Below are positions 9,729 to 21,435 of a stretch of DNA of 64,000 bases, one piece after another; within the stretch, counting starts at the first letter, position 1; each line of letters begins with the position of its first letter. Both the position numbers and the translations under genes were made by a program. Location: contig NZ_AP028067.1 of NCBI RefSeq assembly GCF_030297155.1, positions 496,001-560,000 of the forward strand, written 5' to 3'. The DNA comes from Vibrio sp. FE10. Its GTDB lineage: Bacteria; Pseudomonadota; Gammaproteobacteria; Enterobacterales; Vibrionaceae. The notes beneath the pieces were generated by a model that saw only the letters and a program-made list of their open reading frames with translations, was not told the origin of the DNA and did no database searches.

Positions 9729-12455
9729 ATGATTACTAAGCTGCTGACAAAGGTAATTGGCAGTCGCAATGACAGAACACTGCGCCGCCTTAGAAAAATT
9801 GTAAAAGAAATTAATAACTACGAACCAACGTTTGAAGCACTTTCTGATGAAGAGCTAAAAGCAAAAACGGTTGAGTTTCGTGAGCGCTTAGATAAAGGTG
9901 AATCGTTAGATCAACTTCTACCTGAAGCTTTCGCTACGGTACGTGAAGCGTCTAAGCGTGTTTACGGCATGCGTCACTTTGACGTGCAAATGATTGGTGG
10001 CATGGTTCTAAATGCTGGCCAAATTGCAGAGATGCGTACTGGTGAAGGTAAGACACTTACCGCAACCCTACCAGCTTATCTAAACGCGCTACCAAGCAAA
10101 GGTGTTCACGTAATAACGGTGAACGATTACCTAGCGAAGCGTGATGCGGAAACAAACCGTCCATTATTTGAATTCCTTGGCATGACTGTTGGCGTGAATG
10201 TGGCAAACATGGCTCCGCCAGAGAAAAAAGAAGCGTACCAAGCTGACATCCTATACGGAACAAACAACGAGTTTGGTTTTGATTACCTTCGTGACAACAT
10301 GGCTTTCCGTGCTGAAGACCGAGTTCAACGTGAGCGCTTCTTCGCTGTAGTCGATGAGGTTGACTCAATCTTAATTGATGAAGCTCGTACTCCGTTAATT
10401 ATCTCTGGCCCAGCTGAAGATAGTTCTGACCTTTATACGCGCATTAACACTCTAATTCCTTCTCTAGAGCGTCAAGATAAAGAAGATTCAGAAGAGTACC
10501 GTGGTGAAGGTCACTACACCATGGACGAAAAATCAAAACAGGTTCACCTGACTGAAAACGGTCAAGAATTTGTAGAAGAACTAATGGTCAAAAACGGCTT
10601 GATGGAAGAGGGTGACACACTTTACTCTCCAACCAATATCAGCCTATTGCACCATGTGAATGCTGCGCTTCGTGCACACGTATTGTTTGAGAAAAACGTC
10701 GACTACATCGTTACTGAAGAAGGCGAAGTGGTTATCGTTGATGAACATACTGGTCGTACTATGCCAGGTCGTCGTTGGTCTGAAGGTTTACACCAAGCTG
10801 TTGAAGCTAAAGAAGGTGTGAAGATTCAGAATGAAAACCAAACATTAGCATCGATCACATTCCAGAATTTCTTCCGTCTGTATGAAAAACTGTCAGGTAT
10901 GACAGGTACTGCTGATACAGAAGCGTTCGAATTCCAGTCTATCTACGGCCTAGAAACGGTGGTTATCCCAACCAACAAGCCTATGGTTCGTAACGATATG
11001 CCTGACGTGGTTTATCGTACCGAAGAAGACAAGTTCAATGCGATCATCGAAGACATTAAAGACCGTGTAGCGGCTGGTCAGCCATCACTGGTTGGTACGG
11101 TTTCTATCGAGAAATCTGAACTGCTGTCTAACGCACTGAAAAAAGCAAAAATTAAGCACAACGTACTAAATGCTAAGTTCCACGAGATGGAAGCTGAGAT
11201 CGTTGCGCAAGCTGGTATGCCGGGTGCGGTAACTATCGCAACTAACATGGCCGGTCGTGGTACCGATATCGTGTTAGGTGGTAGCTGGCAGGCACAAATT
11301 GAGAAACTAGATAATCCAACCAAAGAGCAGATCGACAAGATCAAAGGCGACTGGAGAGTTATCCACGATACAGTTCTTGAGTCAGGTGGTCTGCACATCA
11401 TTGGTACTGAGCGTCATGAATCTCGCCGTATCGATAACCAGCTACGTGGTCGTTCTGGTCGTCAAGGTGATGCGGGTTCTTCTCGTTTCTACCTATCAAT
11501 GGAAGATTCTCTGCTACGTATCTTTACGTCTGATCGTATGGCTGGTCTTATCCAAAGTGGTATGGACGAAGGCGAAGCGATTGAATCTAAGATGCTGTCT
11601 CGCTCAATTGAAAAAGCACAACGTAAAGTGGAAGGTCGTAACTTCGACATCCGTAAGCAGCTTCTTGAGTACGATGATGTAGCCAATGACCAACGTAAGG
11701 TTGTTTATGAGCTACGTGATGAGCTGATGAGCTCAGATGACATCAGTGAGATGATCGAACACAACCGTGAAGATGTACTGGCGTCAGTCATTGATGAATA
11801 CATCGCTCCTCAGTCTCTTGAAGACATGTGGGATATCGCAAGTCTGCAAGATCGTCTCAAGAATGATTTCGATCTAGACTTTGATATTCAAGGTTGGTTA
11901 GACGAAGACGACAAGCTTTATGAAGAAGCATTGCGTGAGCGCATTCTTGGTATGGCAGTAGATTCGTACAAACAGAAAGAAGAAGTGGTTGGTGCTCAAG
12001 TACTGCGTAACTTCGAAAAGTCTGTGATGCTACAAACGCTAGACGGCCTTTGGAAAGAGCACTTGGCTGCGATGGATCACCTTCGTCAAGGTATCCACTT
12101 ACGTGGTTATGCTCAGAAGAACCCGAAACAAGAGTACAAGCGCGAGTCGTTTGAACTGTTTGAAGGTCTACTAGATGTGCTGAAAACAGACGTTGTGACC
12201 ATCCTTTCTAAAGTTCGCGTTCAGCAACAAGAAGAAGTGGAAAAGATGGAAGCTCAACGTCAAGCTCAAGCTGAACAAGCGGCGCGTCGTGCACAAGCAC
12301 AACATGCAACGGCTGAAAACCAGCTAGCTGACGATGAAGCGGATGCGGCATCTCCACAAACGGTAGTACGTGATGAGCGTAAAGTGGGTCGTAACGAACC
12401 ATGCCCATGTGGAAGTGGTAAGAAGTATAAGCAGTGTCACGGCAAAATTGACTAA
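9729..12455 (+). CDS. secA: Preprotein translocase ATPase SecA
   Basis: Motor ATPase of the Sec translocon that pushes preproteins through SecYEG. It has 908 residues. The Walker A region TGEGKT lies near residues 103-108 and the DEAD-like motif [14 protein letters not shown] near residue 210. [10 protein letters not shown] is in the second nucleotide-binding fold. The extreme C-terminus carries the zinc/SecB-binding motif [15 protein letters not shown] Gln/Ala-rich linker precedes that motif. There is no secM upstream, unlike E. coli. It is monocistronic by context, ending in a terminator. Confidence 0.98.
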   Translation: MITKLLTKVIGSRNDRTLRRLRKIVKEINNYEPTFEALSDEELKAKTVEFRERLDKGESLDQLLPEAFATVREASKRVYGMRHFDVQMIGGMVLNAGQIAEMRTGEGKTLTATLPAYLNALPSKGVHVITVNDYLAKRDAETNRPLFEFLGMTVGVNVANMAPPEKKEAYQADILYGTNNEFGFDYLRDNMAFRAEDRVQRERFFAVVDEVDSILIDEARTPLIISGPAEDSSDLYTRINTLIPSLERQDKEDSEEYRGEGHYTMDEKSKQVHLTENGQEFVEELMVKNGLMEEGDTLYSPTNISLLHHVNAALRAHVLFEKNVDYIVTEEGEVVIVDEHTGRTMPGRRWSEGLHQAVEAKEGVKIQNENQTLASITFQNFFRLYEKLSGMTGTADTEAFEFQSIYGLETVVIPTNKPMVRNDMPDVVYRTEEDKFNAIIEDIKDRVAAGQPSLVGTVSIEKSELLSNALKKAKIKHNVLNAKFHEMEAEIVAQAGMPGAVTIATNMAGRGTDIVLGGSWQAQIEKLDNPTKEQIDKIKGDWRVIHDTVLESGGLHIIGTERHESRRIDNQLRGRSGRQGDAGSSRFYLSMEDSLLRIFTSDRMAGLIQSGMDEGEAIESKMLSRSIEKAQRKVEGRNFDIRKQLLEYDDVANDQRKVVYELRDELMSSDDISEMIEHNREDVLASVIDEYIAPQSLEDMWDIASLQDRLKNDFDLDFDIQGWLDEDDKLYEEALRERILGMAVDSYKQKEEVVGAQVLRNFEKSVMLQTLDGLWKEHLAAMDHLRQGIHLRGYAQKNPKQEYKRESFELFEGLLDVLKTDVVTILSKVRVQQQEEVEKMEAQRQAQAEQAARRAQAQHATAENQLADDEADAASPQTVVRDERKVGRNEPCPCGSGKKYKQCHGKID

Positions 12456-12495
12456 GTTTGGTGAAACGTTGCTGTAACGGATGATTGGCAGTGTC

Positions 12496-12532
12496 GGAGG
12501 TACTCACTTACTAACGTAAGCTCCGTGCCTCC
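12496..12532. repeat. Short imperfect palindrome downstream of secA
   Basis: The left arm begins GGAGGTACTCACTTAC and the right arm reads GTAAGCTCCGTGCCTCC, a reverse complement with a few mismatches around a 4-nt loop. It lies between the secA stop and its terminator. It resembles the REP-like intergenic palindromes common in bacteria; other copies cannot be checked within this window. Confidence 0.45.
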
Positions 12533-12582
12533 TCCTTGCACTCAATACGTCACAGCTTAGCTTCATAAAACTTACTGATATT

Positions 12583-12610
12583 AAAAAGAGTCGCTTAGGC
12601 GGCTCTTTTT
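12583..12610 (+). terminator. Terminator after secA
   Basis: The A-rich stem AAAAAGAG-CG pairs with CG-CTCTTTTT and ends in a T-run. It is symmetrical and could work on both strands. Confidence 0.8.
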
Positions 12611-12636
12611 GTATGTGAATAATAAGGTTTTGATAG

Positions 12637-12736
12637 CGTCATCCTCGAGAGTGAGGTACGAGCGAGTCGGGGATCTTTCGAACTAACAAAAGAGCAGATT
12701 CCCTATCTAATTCGTTCCTCATTGTAGGGAATGACG
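12637..12736. repeat. 100-bp imperfect inverted repeat (MITE/REP-like)
   Basis: The first ~40 bp (starting CGTCATCCTCGAGAGTGAGG) and the reverse complement of the last ~40 bp (starting CGTCATTCCCTACAATGAGG) align with scattered mismatches and share CGTCAT termini. About 20 bp of non-palindromic centre separates them. No coding sequence is present. It ends 27 bp before mutT. Confidence 0.7.
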
Positions 12737-12763
12737 GTAAGGACATAGAAGGAACACCATCAT

Positions 12764-13162
12764 ATGAAAAGAATCCATATTGTAGCGGGCATTATCTTCA
12801 ACCAAGATAAGTCACAAGTATTTATTACTAAGCGCCCAGACGACAAGCATAAAGGCGGCTTCTGGGAATTTCCTGGTGGAAAAGTAGAAGCGGGCGAAAC
12901 CATAGAGCAAGCGATGGCCCGTGAACTTGATGAAGAGATTGGCATTAAGGTGACAGAACAGTCTTTGTTTGAACACCTTGAGTTTGATTACAGTGATAAG
13001 TCACTTAAGTTCGATTTCATCCTTGTGACCGATTTCGAGCAACAGCCTTATGGTAAAGAAGGGCAGCAAGGTGAATGGGTCGATCTTGAATCATTGAGCC
13101 AATACGCGTTCCCTGAAGCAAATGTGCCAATTTTAGAGCGAGTAATAAAAGAGTTTTCGTAA
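12764..13162 (+). CDS. mutT: 8-oxo-dGTP diphosphatase MutT
   Basis: Nudix hydrolase that removes oxidised dGTP from the nucleotide pool and prevents A:T to C:G transversions. It has 132 residues. The complete Nudix box (G-x5-E-x7-RE-U-x-EE-x-G-U) is visible at about residues 37-60, starting GGKVEAGE and ending RELDEEIGI. The position after secA matches E. coli. Generic Nudix enzymes look similar, but the synteny supports MutT. The repeat at 12637-12736 lies in its promoter region. Confidence 0.93.
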   Translation: MKRIHIVAGIIFNQDKSQVFITKRPDDKHKGGFWEFPGGKVEAGETIEQAMARELDEEIGIKVTEQSLFEHLEFDYSDKSLKFDFILVTDFEQQPYGKEGQQGEWVDLESLSQYAFPEANVPILERVIKEFS

Positions 13163-13233
13163 TTGCTAGCCTGAGTTTGAGATTGTTGTTAGTTTAAAGA
13201 GATTAATCGAATGAACGTTGCTGCGACAGATGA

Positions 13234-14079
<846 letters not shown>

Positions 14080-14091
14080 ATAGATATTTAT

Positions 14092-14117
14092 GCGCTGGCA
14101 ATTGCCGGCGCTTTCTT
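14092..14117 (+). terminator. Terminator after dapB
   Basis: GCGCTGGC-AATT-GCCGGCGC (one T-G pair) is followed by TTTCTTT, 12 bp after the dapB stop. Confidence 0.75.
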
Positions 14118-14447
14118 TATTTACCGCTTTTCCCCACTTAAACTCCTCTTGGTTACTTTCTTCTTATTCTCTAATTTTCCTGATTAGAACTGCATTTAGC
14201 TATTGTTTATAGCTGCTTCGTCATTATTTTTGGTTTAAAGCTTTAAATTTATATGTTTACTCATTGTATTTATCGATTGCGTTTTGTTGGTGATATTTTT
14301 GCCACCTAATGGTGAGTGAAAATGACGGGTGAAAATTAGAAAATCGTAATATTCCTATTAATAGAGTATGAAAGTTGAACTTTTGAAGCTTTGATGGGGG
14401 AAATTGAATTAGTTCTTACAAATGTTTAATTTCTTTTGCGTTAAATG

Positions 14448-14476
14448 TTGACACGTATCACGCAGATCACTAAAAT
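14448..14476 (+). promoter_or_regulatory. Probable upstream carAB promoter
   Basis: A perfect TTGACA at 14448-14453 and TAAAAT at 14471-14476 have a 17-bp spacer, about 107 bp before carA. The stretch 14118-14447 upstream is AT-rich with nothing else I can identify. Confidence 0.65.
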
Positions 14477-14534
14477 ACCGCCAATTTGTCTAATTTCCAT
14501 AAACACGCAGTTTTTGGTGTTGCAGGAAGGTAGA

Positions 14535-14573
14535 TTTGCAAATTAAATCAATTTTAATGCATTTTTATTTCTG
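14535..14573 (+). promoter_or_regulatory. Probable tandem ARG boxes (ArgR operator) before carA
   Basis: Two 18-bp candidate boxes, 14535-14552 (core TGCAAATTAAATCA) and 14556-14573 (core TGCATTTTTATTTC), each match about 7 of 10 fixed positions of TGAAT-N4-ATTCA. They are separated by exactly 3 bp (21 bp centre to centre), the arrangement known for ArgR operators. They end 9 bp before the carA start. Confidence 0.5.
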
Positions 14574-14582
14574 GAGGTTGTC

Positions 14583-15722
14583 TTGAAGAAGTCAGCACTA
14601 CTCGTCCTAGAAGATGGGACAGTATTTCACGGTGAAGCCATTGGCGCTGTAGGTTCTGCAGTTGGTGAAGTCGTTTTTAATACCTCGATGACGGGGTACC
14701 AAGAAATCCTCACTGATCCTTCCTATTCTCAACAAATCGTTACCCTTACTTACCCTCACATTGGCAATACCGGAACCAATTCCGAAGATGAAGAATCTTC
14801 TTCAATCCACGCTCAAGGCCTTGTGATTCGCGATCTCCCTCTAATCGCTTCTAACTTCCGTAATGAACAATCCCTTTCTGATTACCTTAAGTCGCAAAAC
14901 GTTATTGGTATCGCTGATATCGATACTCGTAAGCTGACGCGTATTCTTCGTGAAAAAGGTGCTCAAAACGGTTGTATCGTAGCGGGTAACAATTTAGATG
15001 AAGCTTTGGCTCTAGCTAAAGCAAAAGAATTCCCTGGCCTGAAAGGTATGGACCTTGCGAAAGAAGTTACAACAAAAGAAGCGTATCAATGGAAACAAGG
15101 TTCGTGGACGCTTACGGGTGGACTTCCTGAAGCGAAAGCAGACTCTGAATTGCCATACCACGTTGTTGCTTATGACTTCGGCGCAAAACGAAACATCTTA
15201 CGAATGCTTGTTGACCGCGGCTGCCGCCTAACGGTTGTTCCTGCTGAAACTTCAGCAGAAGAAGTACTCGCTCTGAACCCAGACGGTGTTTTCCTTTCAA
15301 ATGGCCCTGGTGACCCAGAACCATGTACTTACGCAATTGAAGCAACAAAAGTGTTCCTAGAAAAAGGCTTACCAATCTTTGGTATCTGTCTAGGTCACCA
15401 GATTCTTGCTCTTGCGTCAGGCGCTAAGACAGTGAAGATGAAGTTTGGCCACCACGGTGCAAACCACCCGGTTAAAGATTTAGATCGTGATGTTGTGATG
15501 ATTACTTCACAAAACCACGGCTTTGCTGCTGACGAAGAAACCCTTCCAGAGACACTACGTGCAACGCACAAATCACTATTTGATGGTTCTCTACAAGGTA
15601 TTCACCGTACAGATAAACCAGCATTCAGCTTCCAAGGTCACCCAGAAGCAAGCCCAGGTCCAGAAGATGCAGCGCCGCTATTCGACCACTTTATTGAACT
15701 AATCAAACAGCACACAGCGTAA
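14583..15722 (+). CDS. carA: Carbamoyl-phosphate synthase small (glutaminase) subunit
   Basis: Supplies ammonia from glutamine to CarB for carbamoyl phosphate, which feeds arginine and pyrimidine synthesis. It has 379 residues. The class I amidotransferase nucleophile is C269 in FGICLGHQ, and H353 is in GHPEASPGP; both match the E. coli numbering. The start is TTG, supported by a CTGGAGG ribosome-binding site 7 bp upstream. It lies 16 bp before carB. Candidate ArgR boxes precede it. Confidence 0.98.
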   Translation: MKKSALLVLEDGTVFHGEAIGAVGSAVGEVVFNTSMTGYQEILTDPSYSQQIVTLTYPHIGNTGTNSEDEESSSIHAQGLVIRDLPLIASNFRNEQSLSDYLKSQNVIGIADIDTRKLTRILREKGAQNGCIVAGNNLDEALALAKAKEFPGLKGMDLAKEVTTKEAYQWKQGSWTLTGGLPEAKADSELPYHVVAYDFGAKRNILRMLVDRGCRLTVVPAETSAEEVLALNPDGVFLSNGPGDPEPCTYAIEATKVFLEKGLPIFGICLGHQILALASGAKTVKMKFGHHGANHPVKDLDRDVVMITSQNHGFAADEETLPETLRATHKSLFDGSLQGIHRTDKPAFSFQGHPEASPGPEDAAPLFDHFIELIKQHTA

Positions 15723-15738
15723 TTCGGAGTAGTAGATA

Positions 15739-18700
15739 ATGCCAAAACGTACTGACATTAAAAGTGTTCTAATTCTAGGTGCTGGTCCGATTGTTATCGG
15801 TCAAGCATGTGAGTTTGATTACTCTGGTGCTCAAGCTTGTAAAGCACTTCGCGAAGAAGGTTACCGAGTTATTCTTGTAAACTCGAACCCAGCGACAATC
15901 ATGACTGACCCAGATATGGCTGATGCGACTTACATCGAACCTATCCAATGGGAAGTGGTTCGTAACATCATCGCTAAAGAGAAGCCAGATGCAGTTCTAC
16001 CGACAATGGGTGGCCAAACTGCACTTAACTGTGCGTTAGATTTAGAAAAATACGGCGTACTTGAAGAGTTCGGCGTAGAGATGATTGGCGCAACTGCTGA
16101 CGCTATCGATAAAGCTGAAGACCGCTCTCGTTTTGATAAAGCAATGAAATCGATTGGTCTTGAGTGTCCAACGGCTGATACAGCGAAAACGATGGAAGAA
16201 GCTTACAAAGTTCAAGAAATGGTTGGTTTCCCTTGTATCATTCGTCCATCGTTTACGATGGGTGGTACAGGCGGTGGTATCGCTTATAACAAAGAAGAAT
16301 TTGAAGAAATCTGTCGTCGTGGTTTGGACTTGTCTCCAACCAACGAACTTCTAATCGATGAGTCACTTATCGGTTGGAAAGAGTACGAGATGGAAGTGGT
16401 TCGCGACAAGAACGACAACTGCATCATCGTATGTGCGATTGAAAATTTTGACCCAATGGGTATTCACACTGGTGACTCAATCACAGTGGCTCCGGCTCAA
16501 ACGCTAACAGACAAAGAATACCAACTAATGCGTAACGCTTCTCTAGCGGTACTGCGTGAGATTGGTGTTGAAACGGGTGGTTCAAACGTACAGTTTGGTA
16601 TCAACCCGAAAGATGGTCGTATGGTTATCATCGAGATGAACCCACGTGTATCTCGTTCTTCTGCACTTGCTTCTAAAGCAACAGGTTTCCCAATAGCTAA
16701 GATTGCAGCGAAACTGGCTGTTGGCTTTACGCTAGACGAGCTAATGAATGACATCACTGGCGGTGCAACGCCAGCATCATTCGAACCAACAATTGACTAC
16801 GTAGTAACTAAGATTCCTCGTTTTAACTTCGAGAAATTTGCAGGTGCTAACGACCGTCTAACGACGCAAATGAAGTCGGTTGGTGAAGTTATGGCTATCG
16901 GCCGTAACCAACAAGAATCTCTACAGAAAGCACTTCGCGGTCTAGAAGTTGGCGCAACTGGTTTTGACGAAATGGTCGACCTAGATGCACCTGACGCTCT
17001 AACGACGATTCGCCATGAGCTTAAAGAAGCTGGTTCTGACCGTATTTGGTACATCGCAGACGCTTTCCGTGCTGGTATGTCAGTTGATGGTGTATTCAAC
17101 CTAACGCAAATTGACCGCTGGTTCCTAGTTCAAATCGAAGACATTGTTAAACTTGAGCAAGAACTTAAAGCGAAAGGCTTTGCTGGTCTGAATAAAGACG
17201 AGCTAATGAAGCTTAAGCGTAAAGGTTTTGCTGATGCTCGCCTGTCTAAGATTCTAGGTGTGGCAGAAAGTGAAATTCGTCGTCTACGTGACCAATACGA
17301 TATTCACCCAGTCTACAAGCGTGTAGATACGTGTGCTGCTGAGTTCTCTTCGGATACGGCTTACATGTACTCATCTTACGATGACGAATGTGAATCGAAC
17401 CCAACAGACAAAGAGAAAATCATGATCTTAGGCGGCGGTCCAAACCGTATCGGCCAAGGTATTGAATTCGATTACTGTTGTGTACATGCATCTCTAGCAC
17501 TACGTGAAGATGGCTACGAAACAATCATGGTTAACTGTAACCCTGAGACAGTTTCGACAGACTACGATACGTCTGACCGCCTGTACTTTGAACCAGTAAC
17601 TCTGGAAGACGTACTAGCAATCGTTCGTGTTGAGAAGCCAAAAGGCGTTATCGTTCAGTACGGTGGTCAAACACCACTGAAACTGGCTCGTGAGCTTGAA
17701 GCTGCTGGCGTACCAATCATTGGTACTAGCCCAGACGCAATCGACCGTGCAGAAGACCGTGAGCGTTTCCAAGTTGCTGTTGACCGTCTTGGTCTTCTAC
17801 AACCAGAAAACGCGACAGTAACAACAATGGAGCAAGCGGTAGAGAAATCTCGCGAAATCGGCTTCCCATTGGTTGTTCGTCCTTCTTATGTTCTTGGTGG
17901 TCGTGCGATGGAAATCGTATACGACGAGCAAGACTTACGTCGCTACTTCAACGAAGCAGTCAGTGTTTCAAACGAATCTCCAGTACTACTTGATAGCTTC
18001 CTAGATGATGCAATTGAAGTCGACGTTGATGCGATTTGTGACGGTGAGCGCGTTGTTATTGCGGGTATCATGGAGCATATCGAACAAGCGGGTGTTCACT
18101 CAGGTGACTCAGCATGTTCTCTTCCTGCTTACACGCTAAGCCAAGAAATCCAAGACGTAATGCGTGAGCAAGTTGAAAAGCTAGCGTTCGAGTTGGGTGT
18201 TCGTGGTCTAATGAATACGCAGTTTGCTGTTAAGAACAACGAAGTGTACCTAATCGAAGTTAACCCTCGTGCAGCACGTACAGTACCGTTCGTATCGAAA
18301 GCAACAGGCGCAGCAGTTGCTAAGATTGCAGCTCGTGTTATGGCGGGTCAATCGCTAGAGTCTCAAGGCTTTACGAAAGAAATCATCCCACCATACTACT
18401 CAGTGAAAGAAGTTGTTCTTCCGTTCAACAAATTCCCTGGTGTTGACCCACTATTAGGCCCAGAAATGCGCTCTACTGGTGAAGTTATGGGTGTTGGTGC
18501 AACGTTTGCTGAAGCATATTCTAAAGCTGAATTGGGTTGTGGCAACATCTACCCAGAAGGCGGCCGTGCACTTCTTTCTGTTCGCGAAGGCGACAAAGAG
18601 CGTGTTGTTGACCTAGCATCTAAGCTATCTAAGCTTGGCTACCAGCTAGATGCAACACACGGTACTGCAGTTATCCTTGGCGAAGCGGGCATTAACCCAC

Positions 18701-18969
18701 GTCTAGTAAACAAGGTACACGAAGGTCGTCCTCACATTCTTGACCGTATCAAGAACAATGAGTACACGTACATCGTGAACACTGCAGCAGGCCGTCAAGC
18801 GATTGAAGATTCTAAAGTTCTTCGTCGTGGCGCATTGGCTGAGAAAGTGAACTACACGACTACGCTAAACGCTGCATTCGCGACTTGTATGGCGCACACT
18901 GCAGACGCGAAAACGTCAGTAACTTCAGTTCAAGAGTTACACGCACAAGTTAAAGCTTCTCAAGCTTAA
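15739..18969 (+). CDS. carB: Carbamoyl-phosphate synthase large subunit
   Basis: Makes carbamoyl phosphate from bicarbonate, ammonia and two ATP. It has 1076 residues, the normal length, made of two homologous ATP-grasp halves: [17 protein letters not shown] opens the first and [16 protein letters not shown] (near residue 566) the second. The C-terminal MGS-like domain that binds UMP/IMP/ornithine follows about residue 935. It forms an operon with carA and ends in a terminator. Confidence 0.98.
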   Translation: MPKRTDIKSVLILGAGPIVIGQACEFDYSGAQACKALREEGYRVILVNSNPATIMTDPDMADATYIEPIQWEVVRNIIAKEKPDAVLPTMGGQTALNCALDLEKYGVLEEFGVEMIGATADAIDKAEDRSRFDKAMKSIGLECPTADTAKTMEEAYKVQEMVGFPCIIRPSFTMGGTGGGIAYNKEEFEEICRRGLDLSPTNELLIDESLIGWKEYEMEVVRDKNDNCIIVCAIENFDPMGIHTGDSITVAPAQTLTDKEYQLMRNASLAVLREIGVETGGSNVQFGINPKDGRMVIIEMNPRVSRSSALASKATGFPIAKIAAKLAVGFTLDELMNDITGGATPASFEPTIDYVVTKIPRFNFEKFAGANDRLTTQMKSVGEVMAIGRNQQESLQKALRGLEVGATGFDEMVDLDAPDALTTIRHELKEAGSDRIWYIADAFRAGMSVDGVFNLTQIDRWFLVQIEDIVKLEQELKAKGFAGLNKDELMKLKRKGFADARLSKILGVAESEIRRLRDQYDIHPVYKRVDTCAAEFSSDTAYMYSSYDDECESNPTDKEKIMILGGGPNRIGQGIEFDYCCVHASLALREDGYETIMVNCNPETVSTDYDTSDRLYFEPVTLEDVLAIVRVEKPKGVIVQYGGQTPLKLARELEAAGVPIIGTSPDAIDRAEDRERFQVAVDRLGLLQPENATVTTMEQAVEKSREIGFPLVVRPSYVLGGRAMEIVYDEQDLRRYFNEAVSVSNESPVLLDSFLDDAIEVDVDAICDGERVVIAGIMEHIEQAGVHSGDSACSLPAYTLSQEIQDVMREQVEKLAFELGVRGLMNTQFAVKNNEVYLIEVNPRAARTVPFVSKATGAAVAKIAARVMAGQSLESQGFTKEIIPPYYSVKEVVLPFNKFPGVDPLLGPEMRSTGEVMGVGATFAEAYSKAELGCGNIYPEGGRALLSVREGDKERVVDLASKLSKLGYQLDATHGTAVILGEAGINPRLVNKVHEGRPHILDRIKNNEYTYIVNTAAGRQAIEDSKVLRRGALAEKVNYTTTLNAAFATCMAHTADAKTSVTSVQELHAQVKASQA

Positions 18970-19010
18970 TTGACTCACGTGTATCGCTGTTAAGCGGATA
19001 TAAATGCTCA

Positions 19011-19037
19011 AAGCCCACTCTTCGGAGTGGGCTTTTT
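19011..19037 (+). terminator. Terminator after carAB
   Basis: GCCCACTC-TTCG-GAGTGGGC, a UUCG-type tetraloop, is followed by TTTTTT. Confidence 0.9.
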
Positions 19038-19164
19038 TATGTCTGTTATCTGGTGTCGGTTAAATGGTGAAAATTTGGAATAGGTTACAATCTTGTGTTT
19101 CGTTGTTGATTGTTTGCTCACGGTGGTAAGTTGTCGCTACACGAGAATTTAAGGCGTTGGGTAT

Positions 19165-19944
19165 ATGGAAATCACTCTAGAAATATTGGCTATCTTGTTT
19201 GTTGTTGCAACGGCGGCAGGCTTTATTGATGCAATGGCTGGCGGCGGTGGGTTGTTGACTCTACCTGCATTGCTAGCGGCAGGAGTACCACCAACGCAGG
19301 CACTGGCCACCAATAAACTTCAAAGTTCTTTTGGTAGTTTCTCCGCCAGTTGGTACTTCGTACGCAACGGTATCGTGAACATAAAAGAGATGCGCCTTGC
19401 CATTCTCTGTACCTTTATTGGTTCCGCGATTGGCGCTGAGTTAGTGCAGCATATTGACGCGAGCTTGCTGACCAGCATGATCCCATTACTGCTTATTGCC
19501 ATCTCTCTCTACTTCCTATTAGCACCACAAACCAGAGCGTCTGAGGGCAAACAAAAGATCTCTGAGGCGATGTTTGCTTTGTGCATTGGTGGTGGTGTTG
19601 GCTTCTACGATGGATTTTTTGGACCAGGAACGGGCTCTATTTTCACGGTTTGCTTTGTTGCTATCGGCCATTTCTCTTTAGTGGATGCCACGGCTCGTAC
19701 TAAGGTTCTTAACTTCACCTCGAATATTGCAGCTCTAATTTTCTTTATTATTGCTGGTTTACCCATTTGGGAGCTGGGCTTAGTGATGGCGGTTGGTGGC
19801 TTTATGGGCGCTCAGCTTGGCGCTAAAGTCGTGGTGACAAAAGGGCAGAAGTGGATTCGCCCCCTTGTGATCGTGATGTCGATGTTAATGGCATCTAAAC
19901 TGCTTTGGGAACAGCATCAACAATGGATTCTATCAGTATTTTAA
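19165..19944 (+). CDS. TSUP (TauE/SafE, DUF81) family membrane transporter
   Basis: Predicted inner-membrane permease of the sulfite/organosulfur exporter superfamily. It has 259 residues and about eight hydrophobic segments. Typical family features are the N-terminal DAMAGGGGLLTLPALL stretch and its internal repeat FYDGFFGPGTGS near residues 150-161. The substrate cannot be read from the sequence. It converges with the LysR gene on the other strand and the two coding regions overlap by 50 bp (19895-19944). Confidence 0.88.
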   Translation: MEITLEILAILFVVATAAGFIDAMAGGGGLLTLPALLAAGVPPTQALATNKLQSSFGSFSASWYFVRNGIVNIKEMRLAILCTFIGSAIGAELVQHIDASLLTSMIPLLLIAISLYFLLAPQTRASEGKQKISEAMFALCIGGGVGFYDGFFGPGTGSIFTVCFVAIGHFSLVDATARTKVLNFTSNIAALIFFIIAGLPIWELGLVMAVGGFMGAQLGAKVVVTKGQKWIRPLVIVMSMLMASKLLWEQHQQWILSVF

Positions 19945-20740
19945 CTCGTGGGGACTGATAGCTATTTGGCCTAACACAGATATGAATCGGTCGAATTAAC
20001 CCCTCTAATTCCGGAAAGCTAAATAGGTATTGAGGCTGAATATTGAGTGTCTTTACGATAGAGAGCGGGATCAAAGCAGGCCCTGCCCCCCCCAATGCTA
20101 GCTGGGCTGCCGCAGTGTAAGCATCCATCTCCATCAAGGGTTTGATGCCGAACTTTTCAAGCACAGATAACTGATACGAGTTTGCCGGATTCGTCATGTC
20201 GTTGGTAATGACTAACGGGGGAAGCTCAGTCAGTGGTGTTTGACTGACAATGTAGAATGGTTCGTCAAACAGGTGAAAGGTCATCAGTCCATGGTGTGGA
20301 GGCAGTAAGCCAGCGCACAGTCCCAAGGTCGCCTTACCCGATTGTACTCGCTCGATAATTCTTGGAGTATGGTTAGTGGTGATGGTGATGTATTTATCTT
20401 GTTGGATAAATTGCCCCATCATTTGCCCTAAATAACCTGCGATCAAAGATTTAGAGCTATCTAAGGTAATAAGGGTGGTGTCTTCCAACTCTTGTTGCTC
20501 ATAGATAAGCCCTCTAAGCTCATTGAATGCAGGGCCGATACTCTCGATTAATGCAATCGCATCTGGCGTCAGTTTGATCTGTCGGCCACTCGGTTCTATG
20601 AGCTTTTTACCTAGCTTCTTTTCTAAATTCGCAATCCGTTTGCTGACCGCTGATTGGCTGATGTAAAGCAAGCTGCCGGTGCGGCTCATGGTCTTTGCTT
20701 TGCTCAGCACCAATAGAGTTTCGATTCCTTCGAGTAACAT
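19895..20740 (-). CDS. LysR-family transcriptional regulator
   Basis: DNA-binding regulator with an N-terminal winged helix-turn-helix at about residues 5-62 (SQSAVSKRIANLEKKLG is the recognition region) and a LysR substrate-binding domain from about residue 90. It has 281 residues, slightly short for the family but complete. LysR regulators often control a divergent neighbour. Here the upstream gene (20833-21414) is on the same strand and the TSUP gene is convergent, so the target is unclear. Confidence 0.9.
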   Translation of the reverse strand: MLLEGIETLLVLSKAKTMSRTGSLLYISQSAVSKRIANLEKKLGKKLIEPSGRQIKLTPDAIALIESIGPAFNELRGLIYEQQELEDTTLITLDSSKSLIAGYLGQMMGQFIQQDKYITITTNHTPRIIERVQSGKATLGLCAGLLPPHHGLMTFHLFDEPFYIVSQTPLTELPPLVITNDMTNPANSYQLSVLEKFGIKPLMEMDAYTAAAQLALGGAGPALIPLSIVKTLNIQPQYLFSFPELEGLIRPIHICVRPNSYQSPRVKILIESIVDAVPKAV

Positions 20741-20832
20741 TGAGTGATATTCATGAAAGTTGGGAATGATTGAACCAAGTTACCTCAAACACCATTCATT
20801 CTCTAGTCTTGAGCTCATAGATATTAAGCAAG

Positions 20833-21414
20833 CTAGGTTCTTTTAACTAGATTCGCGATACGCTGACCAAAATAGAAAGCGGTTTTAAGGTCATTGCTGT
20901 TAATGTGACTATTCGTGCTCTCTGCCGTCTGATCATCACTGGCGACCAAACCAATACTTGAACCCGTGCGATTCAAACCTAAATCATCAATATGCTTTGA
21001 GATATCAAGCCCTGCCCAAATCATGCCATGCTGACAAGCCAGAGTGAAAAAGCTTAACAAGGTTTGTTGTTGCTCACCGTTAAGGCTACCTCCTGTGGTA
21101 AACCCAGCTGCGAGTTTATTTCGCCATGCTTTCTTACAATAGGTATCACTGCTCGCATCCATAAAGCTTTTAAACTGAGCAGCTGGTGAGCCCATGTAAG
21201 TCGGAGCACCAAAGATAATCGCATCACAGCTATCTAATGCTTTGAGCTTATCGTCATTGTCATATCTTCCTTCTATTACTTCAGAAGAGAGGACTTCAAT
21301 GAGCAGTGCTGAGTTAGATTGTTGAGTGTTTACACCTTCAGCGATTGTCTCTGCGACTTGCTTGGTCGCTCCATTCTTAGAGAAGAAAACAATGCCTACT
21401 TTATTGATACTCAT
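20833..21414 (-). CDS. Flavodoxin/NADPH-dependent FMN reductase-like protein
   Basis: Predicted cytoplasmic flavoprotein of 193 residues. The FMN phosphate loop FFSKNGATKQVAE is at residues 10-22, and GAPTYMGSPAAQFKSFMD near 71-88 is the WrbA/NAD(P)H:quinone-oxidoreductase-like FMN-binding loop. The GGSLNGEQQQTL segment follows. It may reduce quinones or nitro compounds, but the substrate is unknown. Its upstream region has paired inverted repeats (21436-21519) that look like an operator. It could form an operon with the LysR gene 92 bp downstream. Confidence 0.8.
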   Translation of the reverse strand: MSINKVGIVFFSKNGATKQVAETIAEGVNTQQSNSALLIEVLSSEVIEGRYDNDDKLKALDSCDAIIFGAPTYMGSPAAQFKSFMDASSDTYCKKAWRNKLAAGFTTGGSLNGEQQQTLLSFFTLACQHGMIWAGLDISKHIDDLGLNRTGSSIGLVASDDQTAESTNSHINSNDLKTAFYFGQRIANLVKRT

Positions 21415-21435
21415 CTTGAGTTCCCTATTGTCAGT

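Noticed and set aside
11377..11682. 101-codon + strand ORF within secA
   Set aside because: Alternative frame of secA, with Val/Ser-rich nonsense composition and no start signals.
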